Shown piece after piece: positions 1 through 11,765 of a stretch of DNA of 64,000 nucleotides. The notes under the pieces were generated by a model, which searched no databases, was not told the origin of the DNA, and saw only the letters and a list, made by a program, of their open reading frames with translations. Each line of letters opens with the position of its first letter. Position 1 is the stretch's first letter. Origin of the DNA: Macrocybe gigantea (lineage: Eukaryota > Basidiomycota > Agaricomycetes > Agaricales > Callistosporiaceae); contig SJRY01000283.1 of assembly GCA_011319805.1 (NCBI GenBank), positions 372,001 to 436,000 of the forward strand. The letters run 5' to 3'. The translations under genes were made by a program, and so were the position numbers.

Positions 1-622
<622 letters not shown>

Positions 623-1211
623 ACTTGGCGTTACGATTTCTGATCTGATGGTTGCATGTAGATGCTGCATCATACCCCACTTATAATATACTTAGGCAGA
701 ATTGTTTCGTGCATGAATGGTTCCCGGAGCTCACTTGTTGATATGATCCCATAGACCCATCCTACCCTTTCACCATCGGACGGAATGGCTGAAGCACAAA
801 AAGAGCTGCTGAGAACACACCGAAGGCAAATGAGAAGGGGTAGTGCCGGTCCTTCTAGCGTGGACCTTCATTTGGGTCATCACAGTTGTCGACTGACATT
901 TCTCGTTCGTCGGGAAATCCCCTATGCATGTTTTGGATTTTAGGAACTCTCGTGTGACTTGTATAGAGAGCAGCTATGATCTTGAGAAAGTATCGGGCGT
1001 TCTAGGCTTTAGGATCCATGCTACATGCTCGCAGAGGTACACCTTTATCGAACGACACCCACGGAGAAAGCAGAGGTCTCGGAAAAACGAGATTAAAGCG
1101 ACCGGGGATAAAAAGTGCAAACGACTGTAAGTTAGATGCCTGGTCAGGGTCATTCGCCGGAAAGACTTTCTTTTACCCGCGTTTCTCCATACAACTCGGT
1201 GCAGCGCATCC
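623..1211. other. Intergenic region between the ABC fragment and the AIM32-like gene
   Basis: The region holds the 3' flank of the ABC gene and the promoter of the gene starting at 1212. Only short unsupported reading frames are present. No repeat or RNA gene was recognised. Confidence 0.5.
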
Positions 1212-2165
1212 ATGCCCCTGCGGTTATCATCGCGGATCCCGATAGCTGTACACAGAGAGCTATGGCGTTCCGCATATTGTCGGTCATTGGCTACGAGGAC
1301 GAGAGCCTCAATTCGCGTCCCAGAACCCTCGTCGGCTCACAACCGGCCTCTCTACGGAACTGTTACCTCCCATCGATTGTATCTTTTCCTCCACGTCTCT
1401 CAGCCCCCTGAAACATTTCCGCCACGGGTACTGACGCCCATCCAACGCGCGTTACAGCTGAGGGCCTCGCGATGGGGCGGAATCGTCAACTTTTCCTGGT
1501 TCAAAAATCACCACGACCAAGATCCTCCACTCAACGCTGAATCCCACTCCGCCACCGCATTTTCCGCCTCTGGGGGGCGCTTGGAGATACCCAAGATCAC
1601 GCTGGAGAATCTTGACCATGTAGACGAGATGCTGAGACAGCACGCGGAAGGAGCTGTCGTGCCAGGGACAGAAGATGAAATCCACTTGTACGTCTGCACT
1701 CATGCTGCTCGGGATTGTCGCTGCGGGAATTTGGGTTCAAGTTTCGTAAATGCCTTGCGGAAGGAAGTTGAGAAGAGGTTCCTGCTCGATCCGTCTGGGG
1801 CAATGGCCAAGGTGAAGATCGGAGAGACTGGACATGTTGGCGGACACCAGTACGAGCCATTCCATACTGATCATTATTCAGATATACAAATTCTCTTCGC
1901 AGGTACGCCGCAAACCTCCTCATCTTCCCTCATGGAGAATGGTGTGTGGTTCAATGGCGGCATCTTGGATGTGCGCTGACTTTCTCACAGGCTCGGTTTA
2001 ATGAGGCCAGATGATGCCCCCACCATCCTCGACGTAGTCCTCAATAGCCCTACGCAACCTCTGAGCAGTGACGCTCCACCCATGTTACCCGCTCACTGGC
2101 GCGGACGAATAGGTCTAGCCAAGGATGAGCAAATTCAGCTGTATTCGACCCATACACAACACTAA
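1212..2165 (+). CDS. AIM32-like sucrase/ferredoxin-family protein (thioredoxin-fold, [2Fe-2S]), probably mitochondrial
   Basis: Three exons fit: 1212-1849, 1903-1941 and 1991-2165, with introns of 53 and 49 bp. The splices restore the conserved segment GGHQYAANLLIFPHGEW and then LGLMRPDDAPTILD. Other family marks are the start of the domain (RLYLFLHVSQPP, WGGIVNFSW), the cysteine-rich stretch YVCTHAARDCRCG and the HxxxH-like GHVGGH segment that, in this family, supplies cluster ligands. The first 30 or so residues are rich in Arg and Ser and almost free of acidic residues, as expected for a mitochondrial presequence, which supports the start at 1212. The yeast relative Aim32 is a thioredoxin-like iron-sulfur protein of mitochondria linked to redox quality control of imported proteins. 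Reading straight through the first splice gives an attractive but wrong 255-codon frame. Gene intact. Confidence 0.88.
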
Positions 2166-2178
2166 ATCCCAATAACAA

Positions 2179-4586
2179 TCACAGCGCTTTATTTATTCCT
2201 TCCACTTGCACCCTCCAACCCTCACGAGGAAAGCCCGGCGCTTGCCCTTCGCTGCCATCCCATCCCGCCGCCATCATCGCCACCGCATACAGCAAGCCTC
2301 CTGAGCCAGGGAAATATGGCGCAGGCACTCTCAAGCCGCCGGTCGGCATGCCGATATCATCAAAAGCGAACAGTGGGTTCAACAGCCACTCTATTGCTTT
2401 GCTCGTGTTTCCGTTCCGAGCTGCGGACATGGCCAGCATCGGAAAATCCCATCTGTGCATGATGCTCAAATGCCGGTCCTTCCAAAGAAAATGAAATCGT
2501 GACACACCCCCAGAAGTCAGTCTGATTCCAATGCGTCCAGACCTTCTCTGCTGTAGTCTTCGCCGTGTTCAGATCCAGTCCCTCCGTTGGCGGCAGCCAG
2601 CCGTGGAGCCCGACCAGTACAGGATGGTCGCTGGTGTACGCCGGGTCATCCCAGAAATTGCTCTCAATCCCTTCATACACAGAGTACGTCCCATTGTCGA
2701 CAGGCAGCTTTGCCAATCCCTGCCTGACTCGCGGCCACGCTTCGGGCACCTCCTCCCCAGCCCCTCCATCCACGCCTCGGCGATGCCCAAGCCCAAGCGC
2801 CAATACGCAAGCTCGAACGCTGGGTTTTGCGTCACGTTCGGGCTCGTGTCCTCGCTGACCACGAACTCGGGTGGCCCCAGGTCGTACACGTTCGTCGTCG
2901 CGTTGTACCATGCAAACGCCGCCATCCAGTCGGCCGTGTTCCTCACAACCTCTGCCCACTTCTGCAGCGTCTGGCGTCCTGGGAACGTACGCCGCTCATA
3001 CTCGGCGAAGACGAGCGGGTGTGGTTGCTGCCAGAGCAATAAGTTATTGATTTCACCCGGAGAGGAGCGGCCCGACGGGTCGGTCATTTTGGGCCAGCGC
3101 GCTCCGGCAGCCCAGCCTTGCTGCACTTGGGCGCGTGAGATGGAGCTAGGGAGAAAGCGGGAGTACACAGAGCTCGACCGGTGGAGGATATCCCAGTTGT
3201 TCCAGAGAGCCCAATGCGCGCTATGCCAGAAATACATCTCTGAAACGCTCCCGTTACGAGGTGTTGGCGGTTTGGGAGCTCCACTCACCCATATGAAACT
3301 TTCTGTTGGTGCCCTCATCAGTATCAAAAAGAACCAGTTTGTCCTCCGCACTCACCCATACTACCGATCGCAATGTGGGACGTTTACTCAATAACAAAAT
3401 TCTCTAATGTCTTGAAGATGGACGTACCCAACCATTGTTTGCAAGGCCAGACTGCCAACGTGTCAGCACTCAGAACGGATACTTTGGCGACGACATACCT
3501 CTTGGGGAGGAGTGTCGCCGGCTTCATTGACCCTCATCAAGTATCTAGACAGGATTATTCTTCTCTGCAGATTGTCGGCTCGCGGGTCCGTGGAATTAGT
3601 CAAGACGTCGACAAAGCCGCTCTTTGTCCAAAAATCCCGCCAAGAGTTCGAAGACGAATCAAACACGTCTTGAGTGAGCTCGATGTCCTCCGTCATCGTA
3701 TCATTGGCGGCATAGTTGATGGTGAGGGAGAACGACGCATCAGCTGTCTTCGGCATAACGGTGTAGCGGTGCAAGTCCGCGCTGTCTCGCGTGATGGAAA
3801 ACTGAGCGCCGCCCAATGAAGTCACGAACGTTGACGCGTCCAACGTGTGTGTTATGCGACTTTGGATGTGACCGCGCTTCACCACCTCCAGTGTCGTTGT
3901 ATGGTTCGCGGCTGCATTCCAGTTTCCGACAAACGGACCGCTGAATTTTGCCTTTCCATCATTCCAAGGAAAATCAAGAAATACACCCAATCTTCCACCT
4001 TTCAAGAGCGGCGAAGTGACACTCAAGCCTATACTATTTTCGGTCGGGGAGCAGGCCGTCTCAACCATGATCGGGACACCTTCGAATAACATGTGGCTTG
4101 TTGCCTTTCCCGTCCAGAGGTCCAGCTCCTGGCGACCGGCCGTCAAATCGCTCTCGGTGACATTTAAGATCTGACCCTTGGTGGACTTGAACACCAGTCC
4201 TACCCTGCCCAGATTGACGCGGTTTGGGTTGGAGATGAGCCACTGCTCGATCGGGTTTCCGCCGCCAAAATCGTACTGGACAGGCCGCCCGTGATTGAGC
4301 CAACTCACACCCTTGTAATTCTCGACGTCCGCCTGGGTCTTGCCTGGTGGGAGGCTGTCGTTCTTCCAGCCCCACGAAGAGAGGATGGCGAAGGGAAGGA
4401 AAGTCTGTAAGCCAGTGACGTCCGCGCCAAAGGCGAAGTTGCCGTTGCCGATCTGGAGGGGCGTCGTGGGACTGGACGCCGTCCGGACGGGTTGTAGCGC
4501 GACACGATGGCGTGTCGGTTGATGAGCCCGTGGCCAGGTGCTGCCAAGAAGATGAATATGAAGAGTAGTGAGGATGTTAGCTTCAT
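2179..4586 (-). CDS. Secreted six-hairpin glycosidase-like protein, two apparent single-base frameshifts
   Basis: The protein starts at 4586 with a clear signal peptide (MKLTSSLLFIFIFLAAPG). A long N-terminal domain follows, beginning around GNGNFAFGADVTG, and then an (alpha/alpha)6-type catalytic region with HxEMYFWHSAHW, ending in the segment PYFPGSGGLLYAVAMMAAGWDG. It resembles fungal glycosidases of the GH65/GH95 type; I cannot assign the exact CAZy family or substrate. Exons on the minus strand are 4586-3499, 3451-3428, 3360-3356, 3302-3289, 3239-2508 and 2452-2179; the splices rebuild SGLANNGW, YGKFHM and EMYFWH. Two breaks are present: near 4487, between the signal peptide and the mature part, and at the C run 2755-2758. 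Each is repaired in register by one extra base and neither can be removed by an intron. They may be sequencing errors or early decay. The product would be roughly 710 residues. Confidence 0.82.
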
Positions 4587-4931
4587 TGATAGTGCTCAGC
4601 CGTGCTTTGGCGCAGTGCTGTCGCTCATGAGGCATAGTAATGAGGAACACTTCAATGGGTTGGGGAGCGGCCCGGTCGGTTGGATGCGGTACTCGTGACT
4701 CTCAAACATATTGCCTGTGTCATACGACGTACATTCGCGAAGCTGGTGGTCTACTCTGCAGTAAATATGTGACGAGAGACAGAGCCGGAAGTACTCTGCG
4801 TTCACATACAACCAGATTCATGGAGGATGGTTACAATGACAAGGCCTTGATCATGTCGATACGTTCTGACTCATCTATAATGCGATAAATCGACATCAGG
4901 TAATGATAAGGAATACCTTGCTCTCAGCCCG

Positions 4932-5827
4932 ATGGCATCCAAACTGCAATTCGTTCAGCTAGACGTGTTCACCACAGACGCCTTCACCGGGAACCCTCTT
5001 GCCGTCGTCCACATACCAGAGCAGCATGAACCGCTCAGCCAAATCCAAAAGCAGCGCATCGCGAGAGAATTCAATCTGTCAGAGACCGTCTTCCTGCACC
5101 AGACCTCTGACCGCAATGCACCGGTGACGATCGACATCTTCACTACGACAGAGGAGCTGCCGTTTGCGGGCCATCCGACGGTCGGATCGGGCTGGTACCT
5201 GCTGCAGCAAGGGTCTCCAGAGCGACGGACCGTCACGCTGAGGACGAAGGCAGGGGACATACCCGTGACCGCGAATCTGAGCACAGCGTGCGCCTGCGCG
5301 TCCCAGTCGATTTCAAGATCCACGAGCCGTACGCTGAGCTGAAAACCAAACGGTCGCAGGCCAAGCTCACAGCGCACGATTACGCGAACGGACCCGACGC
5401 GCCAGAGGCGCTGGTCTCCATCGTCAAAGGCATGACGTTCGTTTTGATGGAGCTGGCGTCGGAGGACGCGTTGGCAAAATTGCAGCCCTACTCGGAGCGC
5501 TTTCGCACAGAGAATTTGGGCGACTGGGCAGGTTTCTTGGGTGTATATGCGTTCTTCGTGAGAGATGATGGGGTCGTGAGGACGAGGATGTTTGATGGCA
5601 GCTTGGAGGACCCTGCGACTGGCTCGGCGGCTTCGACGTTGGGCGGATGGTTGGCCAAGAAGAAGGGACCTGGTGAATGGAAATTTGAGATCATACAAGG
5701 AGTTGAGATAGGAAGAAGAAGCGAGATAACGGTTTTCGCCGTTGTCGAGGACGGCGGAGAGATTACACAAATTGAGTTGGGCGGTTCAGCCGTCGAAGTG
5801 ATGCAGGGTCAGGTGTGCGTCATGTAA
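4932..5827 (+). CDS. PhzF-family isomerase/epimerase, one apparent frameshift
   Basis: This is a phenazine-biosynthesis-like (PhzF) protein. The family has two similar hotdog-like halves and catalyses isomerisations with a conserved glutamate as acid/base; most fungal members have unknown substrates. Visible family motifs are DVFTTDAFTGNPLAVV at the start, NLSETVF with the catalytic Glu, PFAGHPTVGSG, EDPATGSAASTLGGW and a terminal GRRSEITV. No intron is needed. Around 5276-5281 the reading frame moves by one base between GDIPVTANL and HSVRLRVPVDFK. One missing base in the sequence explains it, since the two halves join without any gap in the family pattern. Gene start is the first ATG, just before the conserved block. 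It is transcribed away from the glycosidase gene, whose start is 345 bp upstream. Confidence 0.85.
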
Positions 5828-6527
5828 CCACACATCTTGTTCAAGAACCACGACCATCCTCGCTACAAAAACTGTCTATCATTCATCAATCTGCTTCGAA
5901 CGCAGCCATCTATCAACGTTCCGACTTGCCTGGATCATGCCGGGCATCTCGCTGATGGAAAAGGGTGCGATTCTACGCGTCTGAAACTCTCGCCTCGACG
6001 TTGGACTCTGCAAATGCTGTCCACATCAAATCAACTCAGACGTCATTCGTACTTCCCACCCGAAGAATCAATGACCTATGGGAAATTGATTACTCCTCGA
6101 CAATATCTGCGAGGGAGAACGATGCCTCTCCGTGAAGATGCCACTCAGTAGCTGTCAGGATGCAGGAGTATATTCCTAACCTTGAGCAACAGTACTGTTG
6201 ACATGGGCATCGACGCCAGTAAGTCTTAGTGAACGATGTGTTTCCCGTGATACCAACCGCTGATTCACTGATGGGTACGTCCAACTACTTTTACATTTAT
6301 AGGCCATCGCTTCAAGGGATAAAAGCAATGTGACATGTTGACGCTCGCATTCGATATCATTTCACCGCCCTGTGAAAGGTTGCCTCCAATTTGGAATCTC
6401 AAGTGGTTCTAATGCCAATGCTGTATAAATTTTTATATATCACTGATACTAGCAGCAAGAAGCCATATGCTCCCGGCATGGTGGCGGTTTTCCTTGCTTT
6501 CTTCGTTGCCAATCAGTTAGCCTCCCC
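5828..6527. other. Gene-free stretch upstream of the first surface-protein gene
   Basis: Only short frames without family features are present. It must contain the 3' end of the PhzF gene and the promoter of the gene at 6528. Nothing else was recognised. Confidence 0.4.
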
Positions 6528-8022
6528 ATGAGTCTTTACTCCAAGCATTCCAATTTTTCGGAATTTCTGTGAGTGGCGAACGCAGACTTGCCTTACATCT
6601 GCTACTGAACTGTAACATTGACTCTCTGCTTTGCTTCTCAGTCTCTTCCTTCTTTATTTTTCATGCCTCTCCTTTGCAATGAGGATCGCACTACCAACGC
6701 CCGCTCCTGGGTATCCAGATATCACTATGAGAGATCCAGTGACCGTGCAGTGGGAACGTAGTCTGACGGAACCACCAAACATCAATATCATAATCTATCT
6801 CATGGATTCCCTTCCTCGGACGTCTTTTGTGTTCGCAATTAATGTGCCTATCTCTGCGGGATATGTAACGAGTCTTATGCCTCAGACTATGTCGAAACTT
6901 GCAAGGTAATGTTTTGCTCTCTCTCCCTACGTCCAACAATGAATTACCAATTCTCTGATAATCCAGTGGTCAAATCACCAATATGATGTTCGCAGCCATA
7001 GATACATTGTAAGCCCGTCTAATTCTACCTTAGATAGAACCTGAACAAGGAGGATTCGCTTTTACAGGAATTCTTCCTTTGTCCTGGCACGGAGTCCTAC
7101 CTTTCAGGTAGTGCCACCTAGATTAGCTGAAAAGTAAGCCCTAGTTCTTTCTTTCTATCCACACCTGACTCTGCCACAGATCACCATCGTCGGTTCCGGT
7201 TGCATCCGCTTCAATAGCGAGCTCTCCATCGTTTGGTACTCCCATAAATGATCTTCCGAATGACGGTCCCTTTCCTCGCGCAAGAAATGTTGCTCCAGAT
7301 ACAGTGACAACTTCCGTAGATTCACCGCCATATTCTTCAGGCTCTGGCTTTGGCGATCCTGCTACGAGCCAGATTCTAGCGCCTGAATCATCATCAGGCG
7401 GTGTATTCATTAGCGCCTCAGACACCCTCAATATTGTCAATAGCGCGCCTTCCGAGATGCCCGGCGTCACATCCCTTCCACAGGGCCATTCCGTCGTAAC
7501 CACAATCATCGTGTTTGGCTCTATAACGATGACGATGACCTATGATCCCGCCAGCACTGACCCTTTCGATTCATCAAGTATGCTTTCGGGCGTGCCCAAG
7601 CAGGTACCTATGAATGCGATAGTTGGAGGCACTGTCGGAGCAGGAGCATTCGTGGTAATTCTCATATGCTTTCTGATTTTCGGCCGAATCAAACGCCGTC
7701 GAAAAGAAGGCCGTGAAAACATGTTTGGAATCACTTCTCCTACCAATGGCAGAATGGACAGACCTCCACGCAGTTCCAAAGGTAAGGGCATCATCGTCGC
7801 ATCAACTGCTGTACCGCTGATGTCGCTCCTATTCAACATCAAGCTCGTATGAGGTCATTGCAAAATGCATACCCGTCTAGGAGTTCCAGCATGCGAAATA
7901 GCACTATTGGCAATGAACGCACTTCGTATCCGACCCGGGAGATTCAAAGGAATAGCCTGAGTGGATCCACAACTGCACCCGCAGGTGGAGAGCATGGGCG
8001 ACGAGATGTCCGAGATGAATGA
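6528..8022 (+). CDS. Single-pass surface protein A (signal peptide, Ser/Thr-rich ectodomain, one membrane helix)
   Basis: Six exons give a complete protein of 397 residues: 6528-6568, 6642-6905, 6967-7008, 7068-7133, 7180-7781 and 7844-8022. It starts with a hydrophobic signal sequence (LLFLLYFSCLSFAM). A short beta-type domain follows, with a PVTVQW core and a second core IIIYLMDS. This pattern resembles the Kre9/Knh1-type or Ser/Thr-rich GPI-anchored domain of fungi, but that is only a likeness. Then come a long Ser/Thr/Pro-rich stalk, one membrane helix (IVGGTVGAGAFVVILICFLI), a basic stop-transfer stretch (RIKRRRKEGRE) and a cytosolic tail. The layout is that of a wall-sensing or adhesion protein. 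Exon lengths and phases match genes B and C downstream, showing common origin; A is the most diverged and the only one of the three without a break. Confidence 0.82.
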
Positions 8023-9081
8023 TCAGATATCGGAAGTCGGAACTGTCGTACCAGTCCCTACCGTGTTATCGCGCAGATATCGCCCCAGTAAGTATCAAGT
8101 CTGGTGCTACGTTTCATTTGACGAGTAAAAAATGGATGATTTGGCGACGTCGAGCATCACACCCATGCGACATACACTGTAGATGTTCATCTTTTGCCGT
8201 CATGCTCCTCTAGGCCTCTAATTCGTGAGGCCCCAGGACTAAATTATTCGATCATAAAATACCTTTTCTTTTGTCGTGAGGAACTCTGGAAGTCAGGTTT
8301 CGTTTGCATATCAGTTTCTTCAAGTTGGCGCTAGCGGTAGGTGACTACATGTTGACCGCAAAGTAGGAGCACAAGACCTATTCTCACGATGAACCCTACT
8401 GCAATTCAATGCTTTGCGCTTGATTCCCTTAGACTTATCTATCTATCTACCTCAAACTTCCTCCCCAAGTCTGGGGCAGCACATTACAACACTTCTAGTG
8501 AAATGTCATCGTTTCCTGGTTGGGTCACAGGATGCCATCAATTTGAACCATCCAAGTCACACCGGCCGTCATCCCGACTCGCAACGGTCGCCTTCCATCA
8601 AATTGACGAGCATTCCATCATTGTCCTAACGAGTCGTTATCTGTTTCGCTCACAGCGCTGAACCTTCCTTCCACTGGATAACAGGAAAGAAAAAAAAAGA
8701 ACAATGCTTAAAACCGAAAAGCAATCCACCTAAGCAGTAATCCTCCTGTTCGACTCGGACGCATATCGACTCAAGCCGGCCGCATTTCGGAACATCGATG
8801 CATATCTCACCAATGTCACACGTCTTATCATGTTAGGACAACTGATTGGCGCTCAATTTTGAGAGAAAACAGCAAGACAGGGAGCATCTCGTGCTTCGCT
8901 TCGATGCAGTGTCAAATATTGCGTGCAATTTTGGCATGCTCGAGTCCAGCCCACAGCTTCGATCGCTCCTGATGTAGAGCTTTTACCCCTCCACTTATAC
9001 ACAGTGCAGTGGGAATCTTCATGTCGACAGGGCTCCTGCTGTCCCACCTTCCTTCCCCCGCCGCGAACCGCCAAATTCTCC
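8023..9081. other. Upstream region of surface gene B, partly duplicated before gene C
   Basis: From about 8509 the DNA is strongly similar to the stretch starting near 11205 (for example the shared run from TCATCAATTTGAACC onward, and the pair around 8690/11380). No gene was recognised. The similarity marks the left part of the tandem duplication described in the findings, so both copies carry a related promoter. Confidence 0.7.
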
Positions 9082-10742
9082 ATGGCCCTGTGCTCTAGGT
9101 GCAACGCGTTTTCGAAACTATTGTGAGTTGCGTTGCTTGCGCTCTGGCTTTGGCACGACCAGAACCGATATCTTCAAACGCAGGCTTTTTCTTCTCTGCG
9201 TTGCACCATATGCCTCTTTTTCTATGGTTCTCACTCTGCCCATCCCTGGCCCTGGGGCCTCTAATATCGAGACTAAGGGTCCGGTGACTGTCAAATGGAG
9301 TCACTCAGCGGCGGACCCGAAACTCGTTAACCTTGTGGTCTATCTCATCGACACAAATCCGCGGGTGTCTTTCCTTTTTGCGACTAATGTGAACGTTTCT
9401 GCGGGCGCTATAACAAAGATCCTGCCGGGTCAAGTTGAAACGTATCCTGTTTCCTATCGTTTTCAACATACGGAGATGCTAACTCTGCTGGACTAGGGGC
9501 GACGTCATGAACATGAAGATTGGTGCCTTGGACATCTCGTATGCCTATTGTTTTAACATTAAACAAGAATCGTGCCGTGACAACCTCATGCCACAGGAAT
9601 TCTTCGAGCATCCTGGCACTAACTCCGACGTTTCCAGTCCTGAAGAATGCGTCAACGTAAGGTGTCATGTCTCATTCTGCTCCCCCTGTAGTCTCAGAAC
9701 GTTCCTGCACAGCTCGCCTCCGTTGACTACAGCGTATGGTGGTTCTCTCCGTCCTGTTCACATCTGACCCAAACACAGGTCTCCTTCCTCCACAGCCGTT
9801 GTGCCGACACTTGGTACAAGCGCTTCGATTCCATCCATCATCACGCCCCCGTCGGAACCTCAGAATTCGGATTCTTCAACCACAAACTCTGCGCAAGGCG
9901 CAGCTGCAACATCTCCCAATCTGTTGACAGATCCATCGGCTACTGGCGATCCTGGATCTGCTGCCGTCCAGGTTGATCCTGGATCTGGCTCGAACTTTGC
10001 GCCTGATGCTTCTTCCTTCCAGACGGTGCTCTTCTGAGCTCCTCGTCACCTCTTGGAACACCGGGTGCTACCTCTTTCACTTTCTCCGGCCCTTCGTCGA
10101 TGACTTTCCTGCCCTCCACGACAGTATCTGATCCTGACAGCACCAATCTCCCTAATCAGGGAACTACAGGTCCAGAAGCGTCAAAGAAGACGAACATAGG
10201 TGCAATACTTGGGGGCGTCCTCGGAGGGTTGGTCTTCTTGTTACTTTCAGTTTATTTCCTTTCTCGCCATGTCCGCCGCCTTTGCGGTCAAACATCCGAC
10301 CGTGAAAGTATCTTTGGAGTCACCCCTCTCAACAATGATGGAATGTTCAGGCCTTTGTCTTCGAGTGAGAAATTAAAACTTCTGAATCATCGATTATACT
10401 CATTTATCACCCATAGTCCCCGAAAAGGGGAGAAACACATATGCCTCAAGCAGCCCCACCATGCGCGACAGCGGCATGGCGTATGTCGGTGATTCGTATA
10501 CCCGTATGGCGAATTCGCAAGTGCAGAGGGATAGTTTCTACCTGGAGCCGCAGTTTCGGCCGCAACAAGCACACCTCGACGAAAGGATAAGTCAACGAGC
10601 CGAGTCGGAGCTGTATGATCGCCCTCCGCCATCTTACGATGCAGACGAGACTCCACGAAACATTCATCAGCTATTGGATTCGTTTGCAGAGCAAAACCGT
10701 CACTTGGAAAGGTTGTCCATCACCCCCATGAGATACGGCTAA
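9082..10742 (+). pseudogene. Single-pass surface protein B, broken by one frameshift (or sequence error)
   Basis: Exons follow gene A: 9082-9122, 9184-9441, 9497-9538, 9597-9656, 9713-9733, 9779-10364 and 10417-10742. The signal sequence (KLLLFLLCVAPYASFS), ectodomain core GPVTVKW and Ser/Thr/Pro stalk are in place. So are the membrane helix (IGAILGGVLGGLVFLLLSVY) and a long tail rich in Arg and Glu containing PPPSYDADETP, which resembles a PPxY motif. At about 10021 gene B reads CAGACGG where gene C has CAAAGTGG. The missing base leads to a stop at 10035, before the membrane helix. Everything after that point is still well conserved with gene C, so the break is either very recent or an assembly error. 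Intron 9734-9778 is not seen in gene C. Confidence 0.75.
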
Positions 10743-10912
10743 TGCAGTACTTTCATGTCTTGTAGAAATCCCTCCACGTTCTTTGCTTCCTTCGTACTGT
10801 GTATATATTCCCGTGGAACAATGTTGATGTATCTAAGGACAGCTTTTCACAACGAATCTATTAAAGAGCACTAGTAAGATTGGCACCTAAATGAAACAAT
10901 AAAAGAACAATA

Positions 10913-10972
10913 TCATGAACCATTAACTATGATGTCGTGTTCCGCACGGATGCGGAGGATATCCGATCGTGT
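10913..10972 (-). pseudogene. Relic of the 3' end of an ABCC transporter gene (last ~19 codons)
   Basis: Read on the minus strand this piece encodes [17 protein letters not shown] plus a stop. It matches the C-terminal [17 protein letters not shown] of the complete ABC gene that ends at 13479. No other part of an ABC gene is present next to it, so it is a leftover of the tandem duplication, not a gene end. Confidence 0.85.
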
Positions 10973-11765
10973 TATGAGTCTGAAGTTTGACTAGACCGTA
11001 GCACACTCTGCTCCTTTTCTGGATCTTTGGCCTATCTTGCAGCACTGTCCTAGGTAGCATGTTCTGAAAAGTAGTATCAAAGATTTGAAGCAGTTTATGA
11101 AAAAGTGAAAGTACCTCTTAAAAGAGCCAAAGTAAATTGTTCAGCAACAAAAAGAATCATGCTTGTTTTTTTTACCAGCCGAAGCAATGGCAGAAAAGTA
11201 GGTTGAGTCACAGAATGTCATCAATTTGAACCCTCTAAGTCACACTGCCGGCAACCCTCCTGACTTGCAATGGTCGCCTTGCATCAAATTGACGAGCAGT
11301 TCATCACTGTCATAACGACTGGTTGTCTCATTCGCTCACGGTGCTGAACCTTCCTTCCACTAGATAACGGGAAAGAAAAAAAGAACGGTGCTTTAAACCG
11401 AAAAGCAATCCACCTAAGCAGTAATCCTCCTGTTCAACTCGGACGCATATTGACTCAAGTTGGCCGCATTTCGGGACATCGATGCTTATCTCACTACCAT
11501 AACACGTCCCATCATGTTAGGACAACTGATTGACACTCGATCTTGAGAGAAAACAGCAAGACAGGGGATCATCTTTTACTTCGCTCTCGATGCAGTCAAA
11601 TATTGTGTGCAATTTTGGCATGCTTCAGTCCGGCCTACAGCCTCGACCGCTCCTGATGTAGAGCTTTTACCGCTCCACTTATACACAGTGTAGTGGGAAT
11701 CTTCATGTCGACAGGGCGCCCACCGTCTCACCTTCCTTCCCCCGTCGCGAACCACCAGATTCTTC

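Larger units (their letters stand above)
8509..10975. repeat. Tandem segmental duplication, copy 1 (promoter + surface gene B + relic of ABC 3' end)
   Basis: This segment matches 11205-13545 in the same order: upstream DNA, surface-protein gene, 3' flank (shared run GATGTATCTAAGGACAGCTT) and then the last codons of the ABC gene. In this copy the ABC part is only about 60 bp long and non-functional. The distance between matching points is about 2.6-2.7 kb. Confidence 0.85.

Noticed and set aside
1903..1979. Read-through end of the AIM32-like frame (…ILDVR, stop at 1979)
   Set aside because: Splicing 1850-1902 and 1942-1990 restores the conserved family C-terminus; the read-through does not.
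9734..9795. 62-bp intron in surface gene B ending at 9795
   Set aside because: It puts the following exon out of frame; ending the intron at 9778 keeps frame and yields the SPSS segment shared with gene A.
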